NCBI GenBank assembly: GCA_910575505.1
Contig: CAJTFK010000002.1
Coordinates: 1-64,000 of the forward strand
Length of the DNA: 64,000 bases
DNA from: Oscillospiraceae bacterium
Lineage (GTDB): Bacteria; Bacillota; Clostridia; Oscillospirales; Oscillospiraceae
Direction of reading: 5' to 3'
The translations under genes were made by a program, and so were the position numbers. Every line of letters begins with the position of its first letter. Position 1 is the stretch's first letter. The notes under the pieces were generated by a model. It saw only the letters and a program-made list of their open reading frames with translations. It was not told the origin of the DNA and searched no databases. Below are positions 26,242-33,411 of the stretch, piece by piece.

Positions 26242-27522
26242 TCACCTTTGGTAGTCGAATTCAAATCCGTCGATGGAAACGGTGTCCCCGTCGGCTATGC
26301 CCATCTCCTCCAGCCGCTGGAACAGGCCCGCCTCCCGGAGCATCCGGTCGAACCACATGCGGCTCTCGTAGTCGGAGAAATTGACGTTGGCAATGAGCCG
26401 CTGAATCCAGGGCCCGCCCACGAGCCAGACGCCGTCCTCGTGCTGAATCTCCGGCGGGGCGGAGGCGTCCAGCGCCGGGGGCTTTGGAACGTACTCCGGT
26501 TCGTACACGGCCACAGGGGGCAGGGTGGACAGCCGTTCCGCCGTCAGACCCACCAGCTCCCGGGTCCCCTGGTGGGTGGCGGCGGAGATCTGGACGAGGG
26601 GATAGCCCAGGGCCTCCACATGGGCCCGGAGGGCCTCCAGCAGGGCCGGGTCCTCCATCACGTCGGTCTTGTTGGCAGCCACAATCTGGGGCCGGTCCGC
26701 CAGCTCCGGGCTGTACTGCCTCAATTCCTCGTTGATGGCGTCGAAGTCCGCCACAGGGTCCCGGCCCTCGCTGCCGGACACGTCCACCACATGGATCAGC
26801 AGCCGGCAGCGGTCAACGTGCCGCAGGAAGTCGTGACCCAGGCCCGCCCCCTCGCTGGCCCCCTCGATGATGCCGGGAATGTCCGCCATGACGAAGCTGA
26901 CGCCCTCATCCACCCAGACCACGCCCAGGTTGGGGAAGAGGGTGGTGAAATGGTAGTTGGCGATTTTGGGCCGGGCCTTGGTGACCACGCTGAGGAGGGT
27001 GGACTTGCCCACGTTGGGAAAGCCCACCAGTCCCACGTCCGCCAGCAGCTTCAGTTCCAGAATGACCTCGTGGCTCTCGCCGGGAAGGCCGGCCTTGGCG
27101 AAGCGGGGGACCTGCCGGGTAGGGGTGGCGAAATGGCTGTTGCCCCAGCCGCCCCGGCCCCCCCGGCAGAGGACGAAGGGCTCGCTGCCGCTCATGTCCT
27201 GGATGATCTCGCCGGTCTCGGCGTCCCGGACCAGGGTGCCCCGGGGAACCCGGATGACCAGGTCCTCGCCGTTTTTGCCGAATTTCCGCTTGCCCTGACC
27301 GTCCATGCCGTTGGGCGCGGTATATTTGCGCTTGTAGCGGAAGTCCATCAGGGTGGACATATTGTCGTCTACCTGTAAAATAATGGATCCCCCCCGGCCG
27401 CCGTCGCCGCCGTCGGGACCGCCTGCCGCCACATATTTCTCCCGGTGGAAGGATACCGCGCCGTTGCCGCCCTTGCCGGCCTGTACGGTGATGCGGGCCT
27501 TATCTACAAATCCTGATGCCAT
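26242..27522 (-). CDS. obgE: Obg GTPase
   Basis: A 426-residue ribosome-associated GTPase for 50S assembly. Glycine-rich Obg fold at residues about 1-158 (MASGFVDKARITVQAGKGGN, GPDGGDGGRGG). G domain from about 160 with GFPNVGKSTLL (G1), DIPGIIEGA (G3) and ANKTD (G4); C-terminal OCT domain to the end. Start ATG 27522 behind AAAAGGAGGCGCCT; an ATG seven codons further upstream is less well placed. Downstream of rplU-prp-rpmA as in other Firmicutes, but separated by three unrelated genes. Confidence 0.97.
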   Translation of the reverse strand: MASGFVDKARITVQAGKGGNGAVSFHREKYVAAGGPDGGDGGRGGSIILQVDDNMSTLMDFRYKRKYTAPNGMDGQGKRKFGKNGEDLVIRVPRGTLVRDAETGEIIQDMSGSEPFVLCRGGRGGWGNSHFATPTRQVPRFAKAGLPGESHEVILELKLLADVGLVGFPNVGKSTLLSVVTKARPKIANYHFTTLFPNLGVVWVDEGVSFVMADIPGIIEGASEGAGLGHDFLRHVDRCRLLIHVVDVSGSEGRDPVADFDAINEELRQYSPELADRPQIVAANKTDVMEDPALLEALRAHVEALGYPLVQISAATHQGTRELVGLTAERLSTLPPVAVYEPEYVPKPPALDASAPPEIQHEDGVWLVGGPWIQRLIANVNFSDYESRMWFDRMLREAGLFQRLEEMGIADGDTVSIDGFEFDYQR

Positions 27523-27539
27523 AGGCGCCTCCTTTTCTC

Positions 27540-28178
27540 TCAATAATTATGCCAATCAGTAAACGTCAGTTTTTCATCCAGTTTATCGTAGGCTCCGCAA
27601 AGCAGTCCTTCCCCGAAGCCGTCGGAGCACTGGAAGGCAATCTTCCCGTCCTCCAAACTCAGGTGCTCCGGCTGAATAGACGCCAGCAGTGCATCCCAGT
27701 CCAGAGACGGGAAATTTCTGCGCAGGATCGCCTCCACATCCGGCTTTTCCAGGCTGCCGTCGTTGGGCGCTCTGTCGTGCGCCAGCTCCAGAGCTTTCAT
27801 CTCATCCCAGTGAGGCGGATAGACGTCCTCGTCCGGGTCCGGCGGCAGATATTCCCTGCGGGTCAGACCGTCGATTTCCCAATAGGGATACCCGCAGGCT
27901 TCCATGTCCTCAAAGGCACGGATTAAAAAGTTGTCGTTGACCTGTTTTTGATTGTTATGGATTTTCTCCTCAAAGGCGTTGAAATATTCCGTCAGGCAGG
28001 CGGAAAGGGCCCCGTCGGTGCAGTCCGGCCCCAGGCGGCTGACGGCGACGTCCCAGCGCCGCAGCCGGTCCGGCTGGTCATAGAGGTGAATCTTGTCCGC
28101 ATCATAGCGCCCCATATAGCCAAGGTCAAAGCTGCCGGCAACTCGAATTTTGCCGCCCTGTATCCGAATGTCAATCAT
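27540..28178 (-). CDS. Hypothetical protein, 212 aa
   Basis: A soluble acidic protein with no signal peptide or membrane segment. It starts with a short beta-rich region (IDIRIQGGKIRVAGSFDL), followed by mixed helices, and ends in LTFTDWHNY. No family recognised. Its start overlaps the preceding gene by 4 bp (ATGA), so the two are translationally coupled and probably work together. The pair is inserted between rpmA and obg. Confidence 0.75.
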   Translation of the reverse strand: MIDIRIQGGKIRVAGSFDLGYMGRYDADKIHLYDQPDRLRRWDVAVSRLGPDCTDGALSACLTEYFNAFEEKIHNNQKQVNDNFLIRAFEDMEACGYPYWEIDGLTRREYLPPDPDEDVYPPHWDEMKALELAHDRAPNDGSLEKPDVEAILRRNFPSLDWDALLASIQPEHLSLEDGKIAFQCSDGFGEGLLCGAYDKLDEKLTFTDWHNY

Positions 28179-28879
28179 ACCGCGTCCTCCTCGGAAAACA
28201 GCCCTTCAAAGAGTGCCCAGGTCTCCCCGCTCATCTTCCGAACGAAGCCGCTGAGAGAAGACGTCACAGGCCCGCCGTCTTTATTCAGCCGCAAGGGCTT
28301 TTCCTTGGACTTGGACGGCCCGAAGCGCAGGTCCGGCAGACACTCCACAGGCAGAGGCCGGGGCCGGATGAAGCTGCCTGTCCCGCTGGCGGCCAGCTCC
28401 GCACAGCAGGTGTGGGGCTCTTGGTGGCACTTGTGGGGCTTGTCGTGGTAATGGCTCCGGGTGTAAACCTTCTTCAGGTCCCCGGGCAGGTCCCCATTCT
28501 TTTCGAGCCAGGTCCCGTCGGACAGGGCAAAGACGGAATGGGTGAAATCCAGCTCCCCACCGTCCAGCAGGTTTTCGGCTCCCCGGCCTGTCCGCTCCAG
28601 GGCCATGCCCCGGGGCACCACGGCCCCGGCGGGCCGCCCCACCTCCCGCATGAGATAATCCAGAGCCGGTTCCACTGTCTCCACCTCCATCCGGGCCATG
28701 GCGCACAGCGTCCCGTCCCGGATGGCCGCAGGATAAATGATATCCCCTGGCTTCAAGCTGGCGATGGAGGGCATTTTCGTATGCGGGCCGCCGTAGATCA
28801 CCGACAGGGGGCCGCTGTCCCCGGCCTTCTCCAGCGCCCGGACGTGCTCCTTGGACCAATAGGTGATATAGCCAGCCAT
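28175..28879 (-). CDS. Hypothetical PUA/ASCH-like protein with His/Cys cluster, 234 aa
   Basis: The N-terminal region reads like a PUA-superfamily fold (ITYWSKEHVRALEKAG, SLKPGDIIYP, MARMEVE), typical of domains that bind modified bases or RNA; this is by pattern only. The middle carries a dense cluster HYHDKPHKCHQEPHTCC (about residues 143-159) with five His and three Cys, suggestive of metal binding. The C-terminal third has no recognisable motif. It is coupled to the gene at 27540-28178. Not assigned to a family. Confidence 0.7.
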   Translation of the reverse strand: MAGYITYWSKEHVRALEKAGDSGPLSVIYGGPHTKMPSIASLKPGDIIYPAAIRDGTLCAMARMEVETVEPALDYLMREVGRPAGAVVPRGMALERTGRGAENLLDGGELDFTHSVFALSDGTWLEKNGDLPGDLKKVYTRSHYHDKPHKCHQEPHTCCAELAASGTGSFIRPRPLPVECLPDLRFGPSKSKEKPLRLNKDGGPVTSSLSGFVRKMSGETWALFEGLFSEEDAV

Positions 28880-28927
28880 AAAAACCGCCCCTTTCTCCCG
28901 CTATTGTACAGGACCGGGGATGATTCG

Positions 28928-29359
28928 TCAACCACGGCTGCTGATGAGAAAAAGCCCCAGTCCGCAGACGGCCATACCGGCTGCCTGCCGGAGGGTGACG
29001 GTCTCCTGATACACGGCCACACCCACCAGAAGCAGCACGCAGGCGAGAATGATATTCGCGGTCAGAGAACACAAGGATACCGGCCAGCCTGCCCTGTAAG
29101 CGGCCACATAGCCGAATTCAAGGCCGGTTATTGCGCCGCCCAGTATCAGAGACGCCCAGTTCAACTGACCCAGCGCCGCCGGGAAATTTTTCTCAGAGCT
29201 GGTCAGGAGAAACAGCGTCAGCGACACCCCGGCGGCCGCCAGGTAGGTGACACAGAGGGACGCGAAGGGATTGGCCTGACCGGGAATAGCCTTGGTACAG
29301 ATATTGTACAGCGTATTAGACGCCACAATTATGGCGATGGGCCAGATCAGATACAGCAT
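28928..29359 (-). CDS. Single-domain EamA/DMT-family transporter
   Basis: A 143-residue protein with four to five hydrophobic segments and the EamA ending VAVYQETVTLRQAAGMAVCG. This is a half-size DMT-type exporter that would have to dimerise. Its ribosome site GGGGAGG lies just past the rpmA terminator. Substrate unknown. Confidence 0.8.
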   Translation of the reverse strand: MLYLIWPIAIIVASNTLYNICTKAIPGQANPFASLCVTYLAAAGVSLTLFLLTSSEKNFPAALGQLNWASLILGGAITGLEFGYVAAYRAGWPVSLCSLTANIILACVLLLVGVAVYQETVTLRQAAGMAVCGLGLFLISSRG

Positions 29360-29384
29360 TTCAAACCGCCTCCCCGAACAGAAA

Positions 29385-29410
29385 GAGGTCCGGACCTGCG
29401 TCCGGACCTC
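29385..29410 (-). terminator. Terminator after rpmA
   Basis: Perfect 10-bp stem GAGGTCCGGA / TCCGGACCTC followed on the minus strand by TTTCTGTT. Confidence 0.75.
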
Positions 29411-29425
29411 GTCTCATAAAAATGC

Positions 29426-29707
29426 TCACTCAGCCTCGTAAACAGAGACCTGCTTGCGGTCCTTGCCCAGCCGCTCAAAACGGACCGTGCCGCTGGCGGT
29501 GGCAAAGAGGGTGTCGTCGCTGCCGCGGCCCACGTTCACGCCGGGGTGAATGTGGGTGCCCCGCTGGCGGACCAGGATGTTGCCGGCCAGAACAAACTGA
29601 CCGTCAGCCCGCTTGGGTCCCAGGCGCTTGGCCTTGGAGTCCCGGCCGTTCTTGGTAGAGCCGCCGCCCTTCTTGTGGGCGAAGAACTGTAATCCAATGT
29701 GAATCAT
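29426..29707 (-). CDS. rpmA: 50S ribosomal protein L27 with processed N-terminus
   Basis: A 93-residue protein starting at the ATG 29707 ([20 protein letters not shown]); the ATG at 29719 directly abuts the AAAGG site and is less likely. The LQFF-AHKKG junction is the site at which the Firmicute protease Prp removes the leader so that L27 can reach the peptidyl-transferase centre. The Prp gene is immediately upstream. Confidence 0.97.
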   Translation of the reverse strand: MIHIGLQFFAHKKGGGSTKNGRDSKAKRLGPKRADGQFVLAGNILVRQRGTHIHPGVNVGRGSDDTLFATASGTVRFERLGKDRKQVSVYEAE

Positions 29708-29757
29708 GTCAGGAACCATCCTTTCTTGAGAGATTTTCAGATGGAGAGGAGGACCCT

Positions 29758-30090
29758 TCAGTCCGCCTCCAGAACTTCAATGTTTTCGGGATACTCGTCG
29801 TGGAGCATGGTGAAATAGAGCATCAGCCCTGTCAGAAGAGACTGGCAGGTGCTCTCCGCCGCCGCATCCAGCCCGCCGGGCAGACGCAGGGAAATCAGCG
29901 CCCGGGCTTCGTCCACCTTCACCGCCGCCGCAAGGCCCAGCACGTCGTTGACGGTGGCCTCTACCAGAGTGACGGCCGCGCCGATGGACGCGCAGAGAAG
30001 ATCCTTCCCCGCGTCATCCCAGCCGCTGTGGCCCTCGGCGTCAAAGCCGGTGATCCGGCCCTGTTCCGTGTGGAATGTGACGCTGGTCAT
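29758..30090 (-). CDS. prp: Ribosomal-processing cysteine protease Prp
   Basis: A 110-residue protease of normal length that cleaves the N-terminal extension of L27. The catalytic pair is His21 in EGHSG and Cys33 in DLLCASIG. It starts 2 bp after the rplU stop in the conserved order rplU-prp-rpmA. Confidence 0.95.
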   Translation of the reverse strand: MTSVTFHTEQGRITGFDAEGHSGWDDAGKDLLCASIGAAVTLVEATVNDVLGLAAAVKVDEARALISLRLPGGLDAAAESTCQSLLTGLMLYFTMLHDEYPENIEVLEAD

Positions 30091-30092
30091 GC

Positions 30093-30404
30093 TCAGACGG
30101 AAATCTTGCCGATTTCAACCTTGGTATAGGGCTGACGGTGGCCCTGACGCTTGCGGTAGCCCTTTTTGGGGTTATACTTGAAGATGCGGATTTTCTTGCC
30201 CTTGCCGTTTTTGACAATTTTGGCCTCCACGGAGGCACCGGCCACAGTGGGAGCGCCAAAGGTGGCCTTCTCGCCGTCCAGAATGGCCAGGACCTGGTCA
30301 AACTTCACGGTGTCGCCGGCCTCGTTGGGCAGCTTCTCGATGAAAACCACGTCGCCCTCGGCCACCTTGTACTGCTTGCCGCCGGTTACGATGATTGCGT
30401 TCAT
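30093..30404 (-). CDS. rplU: 50S ribosomal protein L21
   Basis: A 103-residue protein starting [14 protein letters not shown] and ending in [18 protein letters not shown], with the basic [20 protein letters not shown] region. First gene of the L21-Prp-L27 operon, expressed from a near-consensus promoter. Confidence 0.98.
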   Translation of the reverse strand: MNAIIVTGGKQYKVAEGDVVFIEKLPNEAGDTVKFDQVLAILDGEKATFGAPTVAGASVEAKIVKNGKGKKIRIFKYNPKKGYRKRQGHRQPYTKVEIGKISV

Positions 30405-30508
30405 TTGCGTTTCAACTCCTTCATTACGGGCTCGCTGTCGGGGGCGGCGCTTTCCTGCATTCCTGCCGGAGCACGCACTTTTACAAACCCATTCAAAGCG
30501 GCTTCTCT

Positions 30509-30537
30509 AGTATATCAGCGAAAACCGGGCTTGTCAA
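30509..30537 (-). promoter_or_regulatory. Near-consensus sigma-A promoter of rplU-prp-rpmA
   Basis: Minus strand TTGACA, 17-bp spacer, TATACT. The leader is about 95 nt; a feedback L21 leader element is known in Bacillus, but I could not recognise its structure here. Confidence 0.85.
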
Positions 30538-30614
30538 TGGGGTTTGGAAGGTTTTTCTGCCTTTTTTGCCTTTTTGCCTTTTGCACTTCCGTTCCGCCGG
30601 AAGGCCCCCGGAAG

Positions 30615-30836
30615 CTATCTCCCATCCCCGCCTTTGTCGCAGCCATAACGATAGTAATTGCGAAAAAGCCGCTGCGCTTCCGGGTTTGTAAATAGCTCTG
30701 TAAAAGAATCGGCTATTTTGGTTCTGTATTCCTCATCAAAAATCAGTGATTTTTCAGCCATGTAAATTCCTGTATCTTTTCCGTCACACACATTTTTAAG
30801 AATGTCACAATCATCAAAAAAATGTGGATCACGCAT
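30615..30836 (-). CDS. Truncated small protein after the VbhA-like antitoxin (possible Fic remnant)
   Basis: A 73-residue open frame, 1 bp after the antitoxin stop. The first 20 residues (MRDPHFFDDCDILKNVCDGK) are reminiscent of the start of Fic proteins that pair with VbhA-type antitoxins, but the Fic catalytic motif HPFxxGNGR is absent and the rest is unrecognised. The last codons (about GCDKGGDGR) fall where base composition changes from AT-rich to GC-rich, so the gene seems cut at the island edge and closed by a chance stop in flanking DNA. Confidence 0.5.
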   Translation of the reverse strand: MRDPHFFDDCDILKNVCDGKDTGIYMAEKSLIFDEEYRTKIADSFTELFTNPEAQRLFRNYYRYGCDKGGDGR

Positions 30837-30837
30837 T

Positions 30838-31008
30838 TTACTCTACCTCTTTTACTTTGTATTTCTGGTAAAGCGCCTTTCTTATATCTTCACTTGTGAT
30901 TTCTCCCCGTTTCTCTTTCTCGACAAGTTCCAGAAATTCATCAGACGGTTTAGTACCGTCTACCTGTACTATACCGATTGCATAATCCCACGCTTTACAA
31001 TTATCCAT
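30838..31008 (-). CDS. VbhA-family antitoxin-like protein
   Basis: A 56-residue protein starting at ATG 31008 (MDNCKAWDYAIGIVQVDGTK); an ATG at 31053 is less likely. The motif SDEFLELVEKEKRGEITSED is the pattern of VbhA-type Fic antitoxins, which insert a helix into the Fic active site. The typical partner would be the next gene, but only a short unmatched frame follows. AT-rich gene in an AT-rich island. Confidence 0.7.
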   Translation of the reverse strand: MDNCKAWDYAIGIVQVDGTKPSDEFLELVEKEKRGEITSEDIRKALYQKYKVKEVE

Positions 31009-31086
31009 ATCATCATTCCTTTCTGTCTGCCAGACTTTCCATCCCTTTCTCATTACATTGTATATACATTGCCAATCTTTTTGCCA

Positions 31087-31665
31087 TTAGTTTGTGCTAT
31101 TAAAACAAGAGAGGTAAACCCTTTCTTGTTTTAATAGCACATATTCATCTATCTGTTTTTCCTTTTGTGTACGGCTTCTATTTTCAGCTTTTCCCGTAGA
31201 ACTGTCGGACTTTTCTTTTTCTATCTTTCCTTTCCAGCCACTCATTGTATCACCTATTTCTTCCGTCTTTTTTTCAGATTCCTTTTCCATTGCTTCAAGC
31301 CTGATCGCTGAATTTTCTACGGCTTGCTTCAAGCTGTTTTGACATCCTATATTTGTAACATCTATAGCATCAAGGCATTTATTTAACCACGGCATTTTTT
31401 CCATGCTGTCAATCAAAACAAGGACTTCAGCCCTTGTCATAGGATTTAAGGAAGCATAAACCGAACGCAGTCTATGCTCAAATCCATTCTTTTTCATAAA
31501 ACGTGCAATATCTCCCCACGCTTTATTATGATATTTTGGATTTAAGTTTAACGTTGGTTTCGGATAAAATTTTTTCAATTTTTTATCACTTAAATCGAAA
31601 GTTATCTGTTTTCTTGTTGCTCTTTCCTTTTTAGGCTTTTGTTCATTTTCCCTGTTTTCTGCCAT
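31087..31665 (-). CDS. vapD: VapD-family protein with C-terminal extension
   Basis: A 192-residue protein. Residues about 20-118 match VapD (a Cas2-like endoribonuclease fold): FDLSDKKLKKFYP, then IARFMKKNGFEHRLRSVYAS, PMTRAEVLVLIDSMEKMPWL and FDVTNIG-type IDVTNIGCQNSL. Canonical VapD ends near residue 95, so the last 75 residues are an extension with charged coiled-coil-like sequence. Its last 17 codons run through a perfect inverted repeat (31093-31141). The first Asp (in FDLS) is present. VapD acts as a ribonuclease toxin, often on plasmids or phages. Confidence 0.82.
   Translation of the reverse strand: MAENRENEQKPKKERATRKQITFDLSDKKLKKFYPKPTLNLNPKYHNKAWGDIARFMKKNGFEHRLRSVYASLNPMTRAEVLVLIDSMEKMPWLNKCLDAIDVTNIGCQNSLKQAVENSAIRLEAMEKESEKKTEEIGDTMSGWKGKIEKEKSDSSTGKAENRSRTQKEKQIDEYVLLKQERVYLSCFNSTN
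31093..31141. repeat. Perfect 18-bp inverted repeat in the 3' end of vapD
   Basis: Arms TGTGCTATTAAAACAAGA and TCTTGTTTTAATAGCACA with a 13-nt loop, overlapping coding sequence. It could be a terminator for transcription in either direction or an end of a former inserted element. Confidence 0.85.
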
Positions 31666-31681
31666 GTTCTTTCCATTCCCT

Positions 31682-32001
31682 CTATGCTGTTGCCATAATA
31701 TGTCTTAACCGGGGAACTTGGGAAAGTATATCTTCTTCTTCATCATCCTCCGTAAAGACGCATGACGACGCACACTTCACAAACCAATCACTCTTGATAA
31801 GTCCTATAATAATAGACCACATATTACCGTAATCATTCTCTCGTCCCATATCTTCAAACACAAGAACATCATTTTCAGAGACGCACTTCATGCCCCTCTC
31901 TGAAAAATTCTTTTTAAGGGTAAAATAAACGTCCTGACGTTTAATCCCATTTTTTTCATCAAATTGTCGTCAAATGAAAATCTCACTTGCAGTCTTTCCA
32001 T
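31682..32001 (-). pseudogene. Frameshifted small gene upstream of vapD (possible VapD partner)
   Basis: ATG 32001 with AAAGG upstream opens a frame (MERLQVRFSFDDNLMKKMG...) that stops after 37 codons, while the frame that continues coherently to 31682 begins at an A7 run (complement of 31950-31956). Joining by a -1 slip at the A7 gives MERLQVRFSFDDNLMKKNGI, then RQDVYFTLKKNFSERGM and DMGRENDYGNMWSIIIGLIK: 106 residues, matching the 320-nt span plus one. Either a one-base deletion (A8 to A7) or a programmed -1 frameshift explains it. Position directly before vapD suggests a partner; VapX-like identity was not proved. Confidence 0.6.
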
Positions 32002-32039
32002 AAGCTAACCGCCTTTCTATGTTCTCTTTACATTATTAA

Positions 32040-32444
32040 TTATACCATTTTGTACATACATGTCAATTTTTGGTTTTCTTTTATATTCCTTTTTTCGCAA
32101 ATTTCACGCACTATCATCATAGGGTCAATTTGCAATGTGTACGCATATTCACAAGCCTGTTCAAATATACCAGTAATCCTTTTTAGGTGCTCGTCCTTCA
32201 ACCTTTTTACCGCCCTGCTGTTCACCTTATACCCTATACCCTGTTCCATTATCAGAGTTTTTTCCTGTGCCATTTTCTCAAGGATAGACTGTGGTGTTGA
32301 CGTACCTATGCTGTACAGGTTTGAAAGACTGTGGAGTGATGGCACTCTTTCCCCTCCTTTATATTCCCCCGTTATAATTTTTAACTCAATGTCATACTTG
32401 ACACATTGCCACTTTGGCAGTTCATTCTTGTCCAGTATATTCAT
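32040..32444 (-). CDS. GntR-family transcriptional regulator (short, winged-helix only)
   Basis: A 134-residue protein. Residues about 8-75 form the GntR winged helix (WQCVKYDIELKIITGEYKGG, VPSLHSLSNLYSIGTSTPQ, then ILEKMAQEKTLIMEQGIGYK). The remaining helix-rich tail has no effector domain. It probably controls the AT-rich island, whose genes all run in the same direction. The gene begins exactly at the edge of the island. Confidence 0.88.
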   Translation of the reverse strand: MNILDKNELPKWQCVKYDIELKIITGEYKGGERVPSLHSLSNLYSIGTSTPQSILEKMAQEKTLIMEQGIGYKVNSRAVKRLKDEHLKRITGIFEQACEYAYTLQIDPMMIVREICEKRNIKENQKLTCMYKMV

Positions 32445-32741
32445 TTAAAAGTAGACCATATCCCCGATGTCATCCCCAAAGGGAAGCGCGTGGGGACAAT
32501 CCTCAAAAAAATCGACCGTTGCGTCAAGGTCCTTCATATCGGACCAGGTCCAGAATGTCATGGTCGGAATAACCCTGTTTGGGCGGGTATCGTCAATACC
32601 GCCGCCGCCAAACCGGCGGAAGAGCTCGCAGTAATCCTCCGGCAGTGAAACCGGCGGCGCGCCCGGCAGGTTCCGTTTTTTGGAAGGGGACCCGCCGCCC
32701 TTTTTCTTGCCAAACCGCCGTTCCTGTGTTAAAATAGACAA
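32445..32741 (-). pseudogene. Truncated SMI1/KNR4 (SUKH immunity-like) gene
   Basis: A 98-codon frame with TTG at 32741 and no convincing ribosome site. The pattern PEDYCELFRRFGGGG and, near the end, ALPFGDDIGDMVYF match the SMI1/KNR4 (SUKH) core, but the protein stops right there, at the boundary with AT-rich DNA (32445), so the C-terminal part is missing. SUKH proteins often act as immunity factors for polymorphic toxins. The upstream region also lacks a proper start, so both ends may be damaged. Confidence 0.6.
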
Positions 32742-32863
32742 GCCGGAGGCCCGGCGAAGGCGCGGAATTGGAAGTTCGTGAGAAAACCGTCGGCCGGGCC
32801 GGCCGGACGGCGTGCGGCGGTTGTGAATACAGACTCTAAAAAGCCGGAAAAGGAGAGATGTCT

Positions 32864-33340
32864 ATGGAGCGCATCAGCAAGGAAAACTACTATCTGGATA
32901 TTGCCGAAACCGTTCTGGAGCGGGCCACCTGCCTGCGCCGGGTCTACGGAGCCATCATCGTCACCAACGACGAAATCATCTCCACCGGCTACAACGGGGC
33001 CCCCAGGGGCCGGGCCAACTGCTCAGAGCTGGGCTACTGCTCCCGGGAGGCGCTCCAGGTGCCCAGAGGCCAGCGCTACGAGCTCTGCCGCAGCGTCCAT
33101 GCCGAGGCCAACGCCATCATCTCCGCCTCCCGCCGGGACATGGCGGGGGGAACGCTGTACCTGGTGGGCCGGGACGCCCAGACCGGCGAGCTGCTGGGGG
33201 ACGCAACCTCCTGCGCCATGTGCCGGCGAATGGTCATCAACGCGGGGCTGGCCCGGGTGGTCATCCGGCGGACCAGAACGGAGTTTGACGTGGTGATGGT
33301 CTCCGACTGGATTGCCGAGGACGACGCCGCGGGCGGCTGA
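32864..33340 (+). CDS. dCMP/cytidine-deaminase family protein
   Basis: A 158-residue zinc deaminase. AGGAG (32851-32855) gives better spacing to ATG 32864 than to ATG 32858. Zinc and catalysis: HAE at residues 79-81 (His79, Glu81) and C-A-M-C at Cys117 and Cys120. The arrangement suits dCMP deaminase (dCMP to dUMP for thymidylate synthesis), though a free-base or riboflavin-type role cannot be excluded. It ends in a hairpin at about 33359-33380 without a clear T-tract. Confidence 0.93.
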   Translation: MERISKENYYLDIAETVLERATCLRRVYGAIIVTNDEIISTGYNGAPRGRANCSELGYCSREALQVPRGQRYELCRSVHAEANAIISASRRDMAGGTLYLVGRDAQTGELLGDATSCAMCRRMVINAGLARVVIRRTRTEFDVVMVSDWIAEDDAAGG

Positions 33341-33358
33341 GCCCTGTCAGCGCATAGA

Positions 33359-33380
33359 CCCCGCCGGAGACCCGGCGGGG
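33359..33380 (+). terminator. GC hairpin between dCMP deaminase and the fusion gene
   Basis: Stem CCCCGCCGG / CCGGCGGGG. Weak T-tract, so the two genes may be partly co-transcribed. Confidence 0.4.
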
Positions 33381-33411
33381 CCCGGACACCGGGAGAAAGG
33401 AAGGGGCTTCT

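Noticed and set aside
32778-32850. Fourth MITE-like copy (ending ACAGACTCTAAAAAG)
   Set aside because: Only the last about 15 bases match the element end; the rest does not align convincingly.
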